A stretch of 64,000 nucleotides of DNA. Origin: Aquimarina sp. Aq107. GTDB lineage: Bacteria; Bacteroidota; Bacteroidia; Flavobacteriales; Flavobacteriaceae. Below the pieces are notes generated by a model. It was not told the DNA's origin and ran no database searches. It saw only the letters and a list, made by a program, of their open reading frames with translations. The stretch is taken from the NCBI RefSeq assembly GCF_943733665.1, contig NZ_OX030782.1, forward strand, positions 764,001 to 828,000. Reading direction: 5' to 3'. Both the position numbers and the translations under genes were made by a program. Shown in pieces: positions 8,921 through 18,031 of the stretch (its first letter is position 1; each line of letters begins with the position of its first letter).

Positions 8921-10571
8921 ATTAAGAGATATTTTTTCTTTTTCAGAGGAGTATCCTCTGATATTTACACAGGCAGATTTCTGGGTTTTCTTTGCGGTTA
9001 TCTATTTTCTGTATTCGATATTATATAGCAAAAAGAATCTACGTAGCGCGTATCTGTTTGCAATAAGCTTGTTGTTTTACTACAAGACGAGTGGTCTATT
9101 TATTGGAATCCTACTTTTTAGTACTGTAAACGATTTCTTTTTGGGTAAAGCTATTTACAATAGTAAATCAATATTGATAAAAAAACTATTAGTAACCATA
9201 AGTGTGATAATTAATCTAGGAACGCTTTGTTATTTTAAATACGCCTATTTTTTTACAGAATCTTATAATAGTCTTTTTAATACTGATTATGAAGTGATTA
9301 ATTACTTAGCTCAATTTGCTAATTCTTGGGCAAGTATTGATTATTTTACTGTAGATGCGATCATATTACCCGTAGGAATTTCTTTTTATACGTTTCAGAC
9401 TATTAGCTATAGTGTTGATATTTATCGAAAGCAGATAGAGCCTTTAAAGTCCATTATAGACTTTGGTTTTTTTGTAAGTTTCTTTCCGCAATTGGTAGCA
9501 GGTCCTATTGTTCGTGCTTCGGATTTTGTTCCTCAAATCAGAAAAGAAATTACAATTACTAAAGAAGAATTTGGGAGCGCAACATTTATGATTCTAAAAG
9601 GATTAATAAAGAAGATGCTTTTTGCAGATTTTATCGCGATGAATTTTATGGATCGTGTATTTGATGTTCCAGAAATGTTTTCTGGATTTACCAATATTAT
9701 GGCAATGATTGGATATTCATTACAGATCTATGGTGATTTTTCAGGATACACGGATATTGCGATTGGACTGGCATTGCTAATGGGCTATAAATTACCGGTT
9801 AATTTTAATTCACCTTATAAGGCTATTCATTGCGGGGATTTTTGGAAACGATGGCATATATCTCTGTCTAGTTGGTTAAAAGATTATTTATATATTCCAA
9901 TAGGAGGAAACCGAAATGGAAGTATATTCTCTTATGTTTTTATTACTGTTTTTACTTTTTTAGGAGTATTTGCATATGCAGATTTTGGAATAGCAATTAT
10001 AGCAACGGCGGGAATAGGCCTATTACTTATTGTTACACTATTCTCCGCTAAATTAGCTTGGCATTTTAATAGGAATGTCAATATTATGATTACGATGTTA
10101 ATTGGGGGACTATGGCACGGAGCTTCTTGGAAATTTGTAATCTGGGGAGGATTAAATGGATTAGGGGTTGTTGCGTATAAGTATTGGCGTAAAATAAGCC
10201 CTTATGAAAATTCTAATACTTGGTTAGCAGTTACCTGGAAGATTGCATTCACTTTTATCTTTATTACTTTTACTAGAATCTATTTTAGAGGTAATAGTAT
10301 GGATCATATTAATCGTTTTTATCAAGCGATTATGACTAACATGGATTGGACAAATGCATTAATGGTTCTTTGGGAGTATAGAATCGTGTTTATAGTAATG
10401 TTATTGGGGTACATAACACATTGGTTACCATACAAAACTAAGGATTGGATATTAGATCAATTCATTAAAAGTAATGTTATTGTCAAAGGAATAATAGCGA
10501 TTATTGTTGCTGTTATATGTTATCAAACATATGCGGCCGATTTTCAGCCATTTATTTATTTCCAGTTTTAA
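8913..10571 (+). CDS. MBOAT family membrane-bound O-acyltransferase (AlgI-like)
   Basis: 552-residue polytopic membrane protein with about ten to twelve hydrophobic segments. The MBOAT signature residues are visible: KRWHISLSSWLKDYLYIP with His315, and GGLWHGASWKF with the near-invariant His402. AlgI-type proteins move acetyl groups from a cytoplasmic donor across the inner membrane to a periplasmic acetyltransferase. The two upstream SGNH proteins are the likely periplasmic partners. The start ATG overlaps the end of the second SGNH gene. No polysaccharide biosynthesis genes lie nearby, so the substrate cannot be read from context. Confidence 0.93.
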   Translation: MNRLRDIFSFSEEYPLIFTQADFWVFFAVIYFLYSILYSKKNLRSAYLFAISLLFYYKTSGLFIGILLFSTVNDFFLGKAIYNSKSILIKKLLVTISVIINLGTLCYFKYAYFFTESYNSLFNTDYEVINYLAQFANSWASIDYFTVDAIILPVGISFYTFQTISYSVDIYRKQIEPLKSIIDFGFFVSFFPQLVAGPIVRASDFVPQIRKEITITKEEFGSATFMILKGLIKKMLFADFIAMNFMDRVFDVPEMFSGFTNIMAMIGYSLQIYGDFSGYTDIAIGLALLMGYKLPVNFNSPYKAIHCGDFWKRWHISLSSWLKDYLYIPIGGNRNGSIFSYVFITVFTFLGVFAYADFGIAIIATAGIGLLLIVTLFSAKLAWHFNRNVNIMITMLIGGLWHGASWKFVIWGGLNGLGVVAYKYWRKISPYENSNTWLAVTWKIAFTFIFITFTRIYFRGNSMDHINRFYQAIMTNMDWTNALMVLWEYRIVFIVMLLGYITHWLPYKTKDWILDQFIKSNVIVKGIIAIIVAVICYQTYAADFQPFIYFQF

Positions 10572-10641
10572 GATCTATACTGATTTTAGACCCTACTAGA
10601 TAAAATCTTTTTAACTTCGTGTTTGTAAATAAAAACTAGTA

Positions 10642-11295
10642 TTGTTTCAACATACACATCCATACGAGCCTTTTTTTCCTGCGGGAGCCACAAAATTAAT
10701 TGTGGGAACATTGCCACCACCACGTTTTACTTCTGGAAAATTGAAAGAAGGAGATGTTGATTTTTGTTATGGAAGTATTAGTGGATTATTATGGCCGGTT
10801 TTAGATCGTATTTTTGATTTAGATTTGATTTTTGAAACAACACAAAAAGCAATAGATCAGCGTAAGAATTTTTTAGCCTCTCGAGGTATTGGAGTATGTG
10901 ATATTGTGCATAGTTGCGAACGTGAAAAAATTGATGCATCTGATTTAGGTATGCAGCATATCCAACTAAGAGATGTAGTGTCATATTTACATCAATACCC
11001 TGATATAGAAACTCTTTTATTTACTGGTGGTAACAGTAAAAATGGACCTGAATATTTTTTTAGAAAACATCTTAAAGAATATCAATTAAAGTTAGAAGTA
11101 GTTTCTAATGATATTCCAAGAATTCATAGTCTTAGACTTGGAGAAAGGACTATAAAAACAGTTTCGTTGATTGCACCTTCGGGAGCTGCAAATAGATCTA
11201 TTGGAAGTTTACAAACTTATAAAGATTTAAAAAACCAAAATCCGAAATTCAATACAATTGATTTTAGAGTTTTACAGTATCAGGAATATTTCTGA
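10642..11295 (+). CDS. Uracil-DNA-glycosylase-superfamily protein
   Basis: 217 residues. The opening VGTLPPPRF, the DFCYGSISGLLWPVL stretch, GVCDIV and a late APSGAANRS look like the UDG superfold as seen in the family-6/Mug-like groups, where the first motif activates water and the late loop probes the DNA minor groove. The predicted role is base-excision repair, but which base is removed cannot be told from motifs. The start is TTG at 10642; no ATG precedes the first conserved motif. A TAACTTCG box just upstream resembles a -7 element. It is a monocistronic gene ending at a hairpin. Confidence 0.6.
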   Translation: MFQHTHPYEPFFPAGATKLIVGTLPPPRFTSGKLKEGDVDFCYGSISGLLWPVLDRIFDLDLIFETTQKAIDQRKNFLASRGIGVCDIVHSCEREKIDASDLGMQHIQLRDVVSYLHQYPDIETLLFTGGNSKNGPEYFFRKHLKEYQLKLEVVSNDIPRIHSLRLGERTIKTVSLIAPSGAANRSIGSLQTYKDLKNQNPKFNTIDFRVLQYQEYF

Positions 11296-11304
11296 TCAGA
11301 CAGA

Positions 11305-11336
11305 AGAATCGACATCAACATAGTAATGTCGATTCT
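11305..11336. terminator. Hairpin between convergent genes
   Basis: An 11-bp perfect stem, AGAATCGACAT (11305-11315) with ATGTCGATTCT (11326-11336), and a 10-nt loop. The following T-run is weak, so it may be a terminator or an RNA-stabilising stem. Confidence 0.6.
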
Positions 11337-11366
11337 CTTAATAAGTAACTTTATTGCAATATCGTA

Positions 11367-11900
11367 TTATGCATCTTGATAGGCTTGAGCTTGTGCAAGT
11401 AGAAATTTAGCTTGTTTCTCTGGAGCCATTTGAATCTGCACTAATCTCCACGTAAGATTGTAAGTATTAATCTTAAAGTTAGCAGGAATAGAACCGAAAA
11501 AAGGATCATTTGTGTCTAATGCAGTTGTTGCAAATGATGGTTGTCCTTTGGTGATTAGTTTGATTTCCGAAACACTCCCATCAATTGAACCTGTAACAGA
11601 GCGATAATATTGCCAAACTAAAGACGTGCTACCAATGCTATTCGTTAGGTCTCTAAAACCATCTGCAGGTGGTGCAGATACATTATACGGTACTGTTGAG
11701 CTGGTTCCGAATTTATAAGATAATGAATTCACAATTTCTTTACCGCCCATGTTTACCGAAGAATAATCAAAATCCGTTTTTACGCTTTTGATTCCGTTCA
11801 TTACATCCTTTACAGATGATTGAGCAGTAACATTAGGTACCTGTAGGTTTTCGAAATAACAGTAGAGCCCTACAACTCTAAAACTTACTTGTAATGACAT
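11367..11900 (-). CDS. Hypothetical protein
   Basis: 177 residues with no signal peptide, no membrane segment and no family I recognise. The N-terminus is beta-rich (SLQVSFRVVGLYCYFENLQV), the middle is Ser/Thr/Asn-rich, and the C-terminal 40 residues are helix-prone and glutamine-rich (RLVQIQMAPEKQAKFLLAQAQAY). Composition and a well-placed ATG after a purine-rich leader support a real gene. It stands alone between a convergent UDG-like gene and the DUF1287 gene on the same strand 187 bp upstream. Confidence 0.65.
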   Translation of the reverse strand: MSLQVSFRVVGLYCYFENLQVPNVTAQSSVKDVMNGIKSVKTDFDYSSVNMGGKEIVNSLSYKFGTSSTVPYNVSAPPADGFRDLTNSIGSTSLVWQYYRSVTGSIDGSVSEIKLITKGQPSFATTALDTNDPFFGSIPANFKINTYNLTWRLVQIQMAPEKQAKFLLAQAQAYQDA

Positions 11901-12087
11901 AGTTCTTTTTTTTTAAAGTTAATATTTATATTATGCCAAATTACATTAAGTGTTCAGGGAAAATACCCCGTATTAATACTGATTAACAATTGTTTATTGA
12001 TAAAATAAAGAAAGTTGATATCAATCAATTAATTCTATACAATCGTTAATTTTTTCTTATAAATAGAAAAAAAATAATAAGATAAGA

Positions 12088-12675
12088 TTACCTATTTCCG
12101 TTGTAACGATAATGTCCTATGATTTTATAGTCAAATAAACAATCTGCGAGTACTTGTCCGCCACCAATATTGTGTACAATTAAATATCGTTTTTGATCAG
12201 AAGATTTTTTGTTTACGACCAATCCAATATGGGTAAGGCCTCCTCCTAAACTCCAACAAACGATATCTCCAGGTAAGTAATCTTTTGCATTGTTAGAATT
12301 AGATTTTGTCTCTCCAAATCTAGAAAAGAATCTCATTAAATTTGGAACTCTTCGATGATCAATATTTTTATCTGTTTTAGATAGTCCCCAGTTTTTAGGA
12401 TATAAATGAAAATTTACTCTCATATCTTCATGAACCTCTTTTTGAAGATCGATTCCTAGTTTTCTATAGGCTCTTATTACTACATCTGTGCATACTCCTT
12501 TATCACTCGGAACATCTCCATTTGGATATTTTATGGAAAAATATGAAGGATCATAGGTGACATCCTGTGCGGTTAATGTTATTGTAGCGTTGGATAACCT
12601 ATCATAAAAGCTTTCTTGAGAAACAAGAACATTAGAAAATGTAGATACTAAAAGGAATAAGATTAGTCTATGCAT
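12088..12675 (-). CDS. DUF1287 family secreted protein (NlpC/P60-like fold)
   Basis: 195 residues with a Sec signal peptide (about residues 1-19). The family core is clear: YPNGDVPSDKGVCTDVVIRA with the candidate catalytic cysteine, then the NIDHRRVPNL block, DYLPGDIVCW, and LTHIGLVV with the candidate catalytic histidine. DUF1287 proteins are related to YiiX/NlpC-P60 cysteine peptidases or amidases. The substrate is unproven but probably a cell-wall or lipid amide in the periplasm. Single gene, divergent from the delta-60 repeat protein. Confidence 0.85.
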   Translation of the reverse strand: MHRLILFLLVSTFSNVLVSQESFYDRLSNATITLTAQDVTYDPSYFSIKYPNGDVPSDKGVCTDVVIRAYRKLGIDLQKEVHEDMRVNFHLYPKNWGLSKTDKNIDHRRVPNLMRFFSRFGETKSNSNNAKDYLPGDIVCWSLGGGLTHIGLVVNKKSSDQKRYLIVHNIGGGQVLADCLFDYKIIGHYRYNGNR

Positions 12676-12815
12676 TTTGTTTTGTTTTTATTTTATTAAC
12701 GTTATTAGTTTTTTATTATTAAGAAAATTCTTGCATAATATTGTTAAAATTCTTTTTTTTGATCCTTGGTTAGAATATAGTCTATTTTAATCAAGGATGT
12801 AATTTTTGATACCCC

Positions 12816-12846
12816 TAATCTTCAATTTGCACTCGTTCTACTTTCG
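12816..12846 (+). promoter_or_regulatory. Promoter of the delta-60 repeat gene
   Basis: TTG at 12816-12818 (inside a T-run), a 20-nt spacer and TACTTTCG at 12839-12846 match the Bacteroidota promoter layout well. The predicted 5' UTR is about 30 nt. Confidence 0.55.
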
Positions 12847-12883
12847 CGAAGGTGACTAACTAAAGTTACTACGATATTTCGTT

Positions 12884-14146
12884 ATGAGAATTTACTGTTT
12901 ACTAGCTGCTCTTTGCTCTTTGCTACAATATAGTTATGCGCAACAATTAGATGTTGATTTTTCCAGAGATGGATTGCTAGTTTTTAAAGAATTAGGAGTT
13001 TTAACTTCTCATATTATTGATTTTGATGTTCTAGAAGGTGGAGAAATTAATGTTTTGTACGAATCTGATGCAAAAAGAAACCTGGTTCGTCTTACTAAAA
13101 ATGGAACAAAAGATATTCGCTTCAATACCGAAATAAGTAATCTAAATAACGAATATACCATACCAGTAGCTATAAATTCTAAAGCAGATAGGAGTATCCT
13201 GGTTCTATCAAACTTCTGGAATGGACATAGTTGGATGATTTCTGTAAATGAGTTTTATGATGATGGAACTATTAACCACGGGTTTGGTAGTAGTGGAGTG
13301 TACAAAAAAAATATTCTTGATAATTTAGATGATAATTATGGACAATATATTTATGCTTCATCAAGAGATGAGATAATAGTTGTTGCTAAAGTAAAAGATT
13401 TTAGAAAAACAGAAAGTGAAGAAAAGATTGCTATTCTTAAACTTTCTGATATTGGAGAAACATTATCATCCGGTCTATATGATGATCATTACTTTACATT
13501 AAATTGCTCTGCAATGACAGATGATTATCTATTATTAGCATATTCTGAATCTATTGATAATGGAGAAGAACAGGCCACATATTTGGCTGGATTGGATAGC
13601 GGAAAAATGTCTTCGAATAAATTAAACTGTATACAGATTAATGAAGATTATCAATCATTTGATCGTATTGTATTATCTGAAAAAGCATTATATACCTCGC
13701 AATTAAAAAGTGATTCTGAAGGTTTGTATCATATTCGTAAATATGATGTAGAAGGAAATTTAGATGTTTCTTTTTTTGATACCGGAGAAATGAGTTATAG
13801 CGCAGATATTTATAATACGGATTTTGTAGTGAATACTAAAGGAGAAGTATTTGTTATTTCTGCTAGTTTGGATAATGAATTCGAAATATTGATCAAAAAG
13901 TTATTAAACAATGGAGATATCGATATGGATTATGGTACCAATGGAGTAGCTTCAGTTTTTCTTAAATACCCAATCTTAGAATTAAATAAAATTCTATTGG
14001 ATGAAAAAAGTGAGTTGTATATTTCTGGTGAAATGCGTGTCGAAGGCGATTCTTATGGTTTTATGACAAAATTAAAGCTAAACATAGAACAACTAAAAAG
14101 AGAAAAACTAGAAAAATTCTTAGACAATTTATTTACTAAAGAATAA
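12884..14146 (+). CDS. Secreted delta-60 repeat (beta-propeller-like) protein
   Basis: 420 residues with a Sec signal peptide (residues 1-19, ending YAQQ). It carries repeated motifs of the delta-60 type, each with a D-x-x-F/Y-x-x-x-G core: DVDFSRDGLLVF near the N-terminus, DGTINHGFGSSGVY, GNLDVSFFDTGE and NGDIDMDYGTNGVASV. Such repeats fold as propeller blades in secreted Bacteroidota proteins. No T9SS sorting domain is present at the C-terminus, which ends in a charged helix, so the protein is probably periplasmic. No enzymatic function can be assigned. Confidence 0.75.
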   Translation: MRIYCLLAALCSLLQYSYAQQLDVDFSRDGLLVFKELGVLTSHIIDFDVLEGGEINVLYESDAKRNLVRLTKNGTKDIRFNTEISNLNNEYTIPVAINSKADRSILVLSNFWNGHSWMISVNEFYDDGTINHGFGSSGVYKKNILDNLDDNYGQYIYASSRDEIIVVAKVKDFRKTESEEKIAILKLSDIGETLSSGLYDDHYFTLNCSAMTDDYLLLAYSESIDNGEEQATYLAGLDSGKMSSNKLNCIQINEDYQSFDRIVLSEKALYTSQLKSDSEGLYHIRKYDVEGNLDVSFFDTGEMSYSADIYNTDFVVNTKGEVFVISASLDNEFEILIKKLLNNGDIDMDYGTNGVASVFLKYPILELNKILLDEKSELYISGEMRVEGDSYGFMTKLKLNIEQLKREKLEKFLDNLFTKE

Positions 14147-14150
14147 CAAA

Positions 14151-14432
14151 TTATTTAGATAATTCTTCTAGTCTTTCTTTTTCTATTTTAGTGAGTTTAT
14201 CAATACCTTGTTTATTTATTTTGTCTAATAGATCATTCAATTCTTTTTCTTTTTCGATTTTATTCACATTATAACGATCATCGATATCAAGTAACCCTTC
14301 GGGTTTTTCTTTGATACTTTTCTTGAATTGTAAGAAATCAGGTTTTAACCATTTGATAAAAACAAAAATTACTATAATGGCAATTATTAAAGGAATTGAT
14401 ATGAAGTTTATTAATAAAATCTGTGACATCAT
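14151..14432 (-). CDS. Small membrane protein with rhomboid-tail (DUF6576-like) C-terminus
   Basis: 93 residues. One transmembrane segment (about residues 5-27) is followed by a basic stretch and a C-terminal helical motif (ELNDLLDKINKQGIDKLTKIE) that resembles the short cytoplasmic tail domain found at the end of Bacteroidota rhomboid proteases. Here it is detached from any protease. It lies 74 bp downstream of trpA in the same direction and may be read through from the trp operon, but it has no evident link to tryptophan synthesis. Confidence 0.65.
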   Translation of the reverse strand: MMSQILLINFISIPLIIAIIVIFVFIKWLKPDFLQFKKSIKEKPEGLLDIDDRYNVNKIEKEKELNDLLDKINKQGIDKLTKIEKERLEELSK

Positions 14433-14506
14433 AAGAACTCTAATTAATTCAGTATTTTAAATCTATTATGGATGTTATAAATGTTCGTTTTTGAAATTTA
14501 TGAATA

Positions 14507-15268
14507 TTATCGAATTGTTTCAATAAAATCTTCAATACTTTCTACACCATTTTGAGTTAAGTGTTTGATAAAAGCAGATCCAATAATTGCACCTTTTGTA
14601 GTTTTGGTCGCCTGAGTAAACGTCTCATTATTGCTAATACCAAATCCAACAATCTGCGGTGCCTTTAAATCCATATTAGCAATACGCTCAAAATATGCTT
14701 CTTGGGTATTTCCGAATCCAGATGTGGATCCAGTAACACTAGCAGAGCTTACCATATAAATAAATCCATTAGAAACACTATCAATAAAGCGGATACGTTC
14801 TTCTGAAGTTTGCGGAGTAATTAAAAAGACATTGATTAATCCGTATTTTTCAAAAGTTTCTTGGTATTGCTCATGATACTCGGCAACTGGTAAATCAGGT
14901 ATGATTAAACCATCAATTCCTATTCCTTGACATTTGGCGCAAAAAGCTTCTACACCATACTGCATCATTGGGTTGAAATACCCCATAATAATTAATGGTA
15001 TGCTCACGGATTTTCTAATATCTGCAAGTTGTTCGAACAACAGTTTAGTAGTCATTCCATTTTTTAACGCTATTGTAGAACTTTCTTGTATTGTTGGTCC
15101 ATCTGCCAACGGATCGCTAAAAGGTAATCCTATTTCTATCATATCAACACCGCTTTTTTCTAGATCCTGAATGACTTTTTTTGTATCAGATAATGAAGGA
15201 TAACCTGCAGTAAAATAGATAGATAATAGTTTTTTATTTTGCTCAAGAGCTGTATTAATTCTGTTCAT
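14507..15268 (-). CDS. trpA: Tryptophan synthase alpha chain
   Basis: Cleaves indole-3-glycerol phosphate to indole and glyceraldehyde-3-phosphate within the TrpA-TrpB complex, with indole channelled to TrpB. 253 residues, slightly shorter than the E. coli chain. The catalytic residues are seen in EIGLPFSDPLADGP as Glu45 and Asp56 (equivalent to E. coli Glu49 and Asp60), followed by the TIM-barrel phosphate-binding FGISN loop near the C-terminus. It is the last gene of the trp operon, 87 bp after trpB. Confidence 0.98.
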   Translation of the reverse strand: MNRINTALEQNKKLLSIYFTAGYPSLSDTKKVIQDLEKSGVDMIEIGLPFSDPLADGPTIQESSTIALKNGMTTKLLFEQLADIRKSVSIPLIIMGYFNPMMQYGVEAFCAKCQGIGIDGLIIPDLPVAEYHEQYQETFEKYGLINVFLITPQTSEERIRFIDSVSNGFIYMVSSASVTGSTSGFGNTQEAYFERIANMDLKAPQIVGFGISNNETFTQATKTTKGAIIGSAFIKHLTQNGVESIEDFIETIR

Positions 15269-15355
15269 GTCTTTATTAGTACAGTAGTCTTTAGTTAGTA
15301 GTCAGTGTCAATAAAATAGATTGATACTAAGTACTAATTACTTTCTACTAATTTA

Positions 15356-16537
15356 TTATAATTTGAAATAATCTATATAAGTATTAAGGTCTTTATCTCC
15401 TCTCCCAGAAAGACTAATTACTACAATGTCATCAGGTTTAAATTTTTTGTCATTGAATATAGCCAAGGCATGCGATGTTTCTATTGCTGGGATGATGCCT
15501 TCTAATTGAGATAATTCTAGTCCTGCAGTCATCGCATCGTCATCTGTTACAGAGTAAAATTCTCCTCTTCCGGTTTTGTACAAGTGCGAGTGTAAAGGGC
15601 CTACACCGGGATAATCTAATCCAGCCGAAATAGAATATGGTTCGGTGATTTGACCATCGCTCGTCTGCATTAGTAATGTTTTGCATCCGTGTATAATCCC
15701 TTCTTTACCTAATTGAGATGTTGCAGCGCTTTCTCCACTATTAACACCTTTACCAGCAGCTTCTACAGCAATAATTCCTACGCTTGGTTGGTCTAAGAAG
15801 TGATAGTACGTTCCTGCTGCATTACTTCCGCCTCCAATACAGGCCACAACATAATCTGGATTTTCTCTTCCTTCTTTTTCTTTTAATTGCCATTTGATCT
15901 CTTCAGATATAATCGATTGAAATCTAGTAACCATATCTGGATATGGATGTGGTCCAATAGCAGAACCAATAATATAATGCGTATCTACTGGATTATTGAT
16001 CCAATCCCTAATAGCTTCATTAGTTGCATCTTTTAGTGTTTTACTTCCAGATTTAGCAGGTCTTACTTCTGCGCCAAGCATTTTCATACGAGCTACATTA
16101 GGAGCTTGACGTTTAATATCAATCTCTCCCATGTATACAATACACTCAATTCCCATTAACGCACAAACTGTGGCTGTAGCTACGCCGTGTTGTCCAGCTC
16201 CTGTTTCTGCAATAATTCTATTTTTGCCTAATTTTTTTGCTACTAGAATTTGCCCAATGGTATTGTTTACTTTGTGTGCCCCAGTATGATTTAAGTCTTC
16301 ACGCTTTAAGTATACTTTGGTATTGTGTTTTTCAGAAAGACGTTTGGCATAGTATAATGGAGATGGTCGTCCTACATAGTCCCTTAATAGTTGATCAAAC
16401 TCCGCTTTAAAAGAAGGTTCATTCATAATCTCTAAATATGTAGATCTTAACTCTTCTACATTAGGATATAGCATTTCTGGAATGTATGCTCCTCCAAAAT
16501 CACCATAATATCCTTTTTCGTTTACTTGGTAGCTCAT
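15356..16537 (-). CDS. trpB: Tryptophan synthase beta chain
   Basis: PLP enzyme condensing indole with L-serine to L-tryptophan. 393 residues, the full length for a TrpB1-type chain. The PLP lysine is Lys89 in [13 protein letters not shown], and the glycine-rich phosphate loop is seen at [10 protein letters not shown]. The N-terminus ([15 protein letters not shown]) fixes the start. It lies 49 bp downstream of trpF in the trp operon. Confidence 0.98.
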   Translation of the reverse strand: MSYQVNEKGYYGDFGGAYIPEMLYPNVEELRSTYLEIMNEPSFKAEFDQLLRDYVGRPSPLYYAKRLSEKHNTKVYLKREDLNHTGAHKVNNTIGQILVAKKLGKNRIIAETGAGQHGVATATVCALMGIECIVYMGEIDIKRQAPNVARMKMLGAEVRPAKSGSKTLKDATNEAIRDWINNPVDTHYIIGSAIGPHPYPDMVTRFQSIISEEIKWQLKEKEGRENPDYVVACIGGGSNAAGTYYHFLDQPSVGIIAVEAAGKGVNSGESAATSQLGKEGIIHGCKTLLMQTSDGQITEPYSISAGLDYPGVGPLHSHLYKTGRGEFYSVTDDDAMTAGLELSQLEGIIPAIETSHALAIFNDKKFKPDDIVVISLSGRGDKDLNTYIDYFKL

Positions 16538-16586
16538 TTCTTTTCTTTTTGTGATATATCATAGTTGTCAGACATAAATAGCGCCT

Positions 16587-17231
16587 TTAACAATCTACAG
16601 ACAATAGTTTTTTAAATTTTTCTAAATCATTTATATTTTTTAATCCTGGTTCAATTTCAAATTTACTATTGATATCTATACCGTATATCGGTAAATCTGT
16701 TTCTAGGATTTTTTTTACATTTTCAATTTCTTGTAATCCAATTCCACCACTTAAAATAAATGGAGTAGAGGAGTTATAATTATTTAAAACACTCCAATCG
16801 AACTTATATCCATTACCTCCTTTTTCTTTTCCTTTCGTGTCAAAAAGAAAATAATCTACAATTCCTTCATAAGGTTTTAATTCTTCAAAATCGAATTGAT
16901 CTTTGATAGAGAATACTTTAAATATTTCTACTCTGTTAGGTTTGGTAGAGCTGTTTAACTTTATTCTTAGTTCTTTGCAAAATTCAGATGATTCATTTCC
17001 ATGTAACTGCACAGCGTTGAAATTATATTTGTTACTTTTTTCTAATATGGAATTAATTTCTTCATCCACAAAAACCCCTGTTTTTTTAATAGTATCCGGT
17101 ATTTGAGGAATTATAGCATCAAAATTTCGAGGAGATTTTTCATAAAAAATGAACCCAAGATAGTCCGGCTGCAATGCTGCAACAGCTTCTATGTTTTCTT
17201 GATATTTCATTCCGCATACCTTTAGTTTCAT
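16587..17231 (-). CDS. trpF: Phosphoribosylanthranilate isomerase
   Basis: Amadori isomerisation of PRA to CdRP, the third step of the tryptophan branch. 214 residues, the usual monofunctional size. The catalytic cysteine is Cys6 in KVCGMK and the catalytic aspartate lies in YFLFDTKGKEKGGNG. The TIM-barrel phosphate loops (LSGGIG and GIDINSKFE) are intact. Its ATG overlaps the end of trpC by 4 bp, implying coupled translation. Confidence 0.97.
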   Translation of the reverse strand: MKLKVCGMKYQENIEAVAALQPDYLGFIFYEKSPRNFDAIIPQIPDTIKKTGVFVDEEINSILEKSNKYNFNAVQLHGNESSEFCKELRIKLNSSTKPNRVEIFKVFSIKDQFDFEELKPYEGIVDYFLFDTKGKEKGGNGYKFDWSVLNNYNSSTPFILSGGIGLQEIENVKKILETDLPIYGIDINSKFEIEPGLKNINDLEKFKKLLSVDC

Positions 17232-18031
17232 CTTTGTAAGGCTTTTATAAATTCTACAGCGCTAGATCCCGGGTTTTCAGTTTTCATAAAGTTTTCACCT
17301 ATTAAAAACCCTTTGTATCCATATGGTTGTAATTCTTTTATAGCTTCGATATTACTAATACCACTTTCAGAAACTTTTACAAAATCATCAGGAATATGTT
17401 TGCTCAACTCTTTACTTATATCGATACTAACCTCAAAAGTTTTGAGATTACGATTATTAACTCCTAGCATATCTAAGGAAGGCATTATTGATTTCTCTAA
17501 TTCTTCTAGATTGTGAACTTCTAATAATACATCCAATGATAATTTTTTTGCAAACTCTGATAATGTTTTGATTTCGTCTTTAGACAATACAGCAGCGATT
17601 AATAATATTACATCAGCACCGTATGCTTTAGCTTCTAGGAGTTGATATTCGTCTATTATGAATTCTTTTCTTAATAAAGGCATCTTTACAGAAGCTCTAG
17701 CAAGCAATAAATCGTCTAATGATCCACCAAAATATTTTCCGTCTGTAAGAACTGACATTCCACAAACTCCAGCGTTTTCGTACCCTGTAGCTACATCTTG
17801 GACGCTAACTGTTTGATTAATTATGGATTTAGAAGGAGATCTACGTTTATGCTCTGCAATAATTCCTGTATCACTCTTTCGTAAAGTATCTGCTAAAGAA
17901 TTTCCTTTACGATCAAATAATACAGAGTTTTCTAATTGATGAATAGGTATTAAACTTTTTCTGAGTTCAACTTCTTTGTATTTATCTGCTATAATTCTAT
18001 CTAGTATGTTCATTGTTAAATAACTGATCAC
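17228..18031 (-). CDS. trpC: Indole-3-glycerol phosphate synthase
   Basis: Converts CdRP to indole-3-glycerol phosphate with loss of CO2. 267 residues. Motifs GIIAEHKRRSPSKS (catalytic lysine), LRKEFIIDEYQ, LLEVHN and VSESGI are typical of the family. An in-frame ATG six codons in (MNILDRIIADK) is the conventional family start and could replace the annotated one; the annotated start gives a 1-nt overlap with trpD. It lies between trpD and trpF in the operon. Confidence 0.97.
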   Translation of the reverse strand: MISYLTMNILDRIIADKYKEVELRKSLIPIHQLENSVLFDRKGNSLADTLRKSDTGIIAEHKRRSPSKSIINQTVSVQDVATGYENAGVCGMSVLTDGKYFGGSLDDLLLARASVKMPLLRKEFIIDEYQLLEAKAYGADVILLIAAVLSKDEIKTLSEFAKKLSLDVLLEVHNLEELEKSIMPSLDMLGVNNRNLKTFEVSIDISKELSKHIPDDFVKVSESGISNIEAIKELQPYGYKGFLIGENFMKTENPGSSAVEFIKALQR

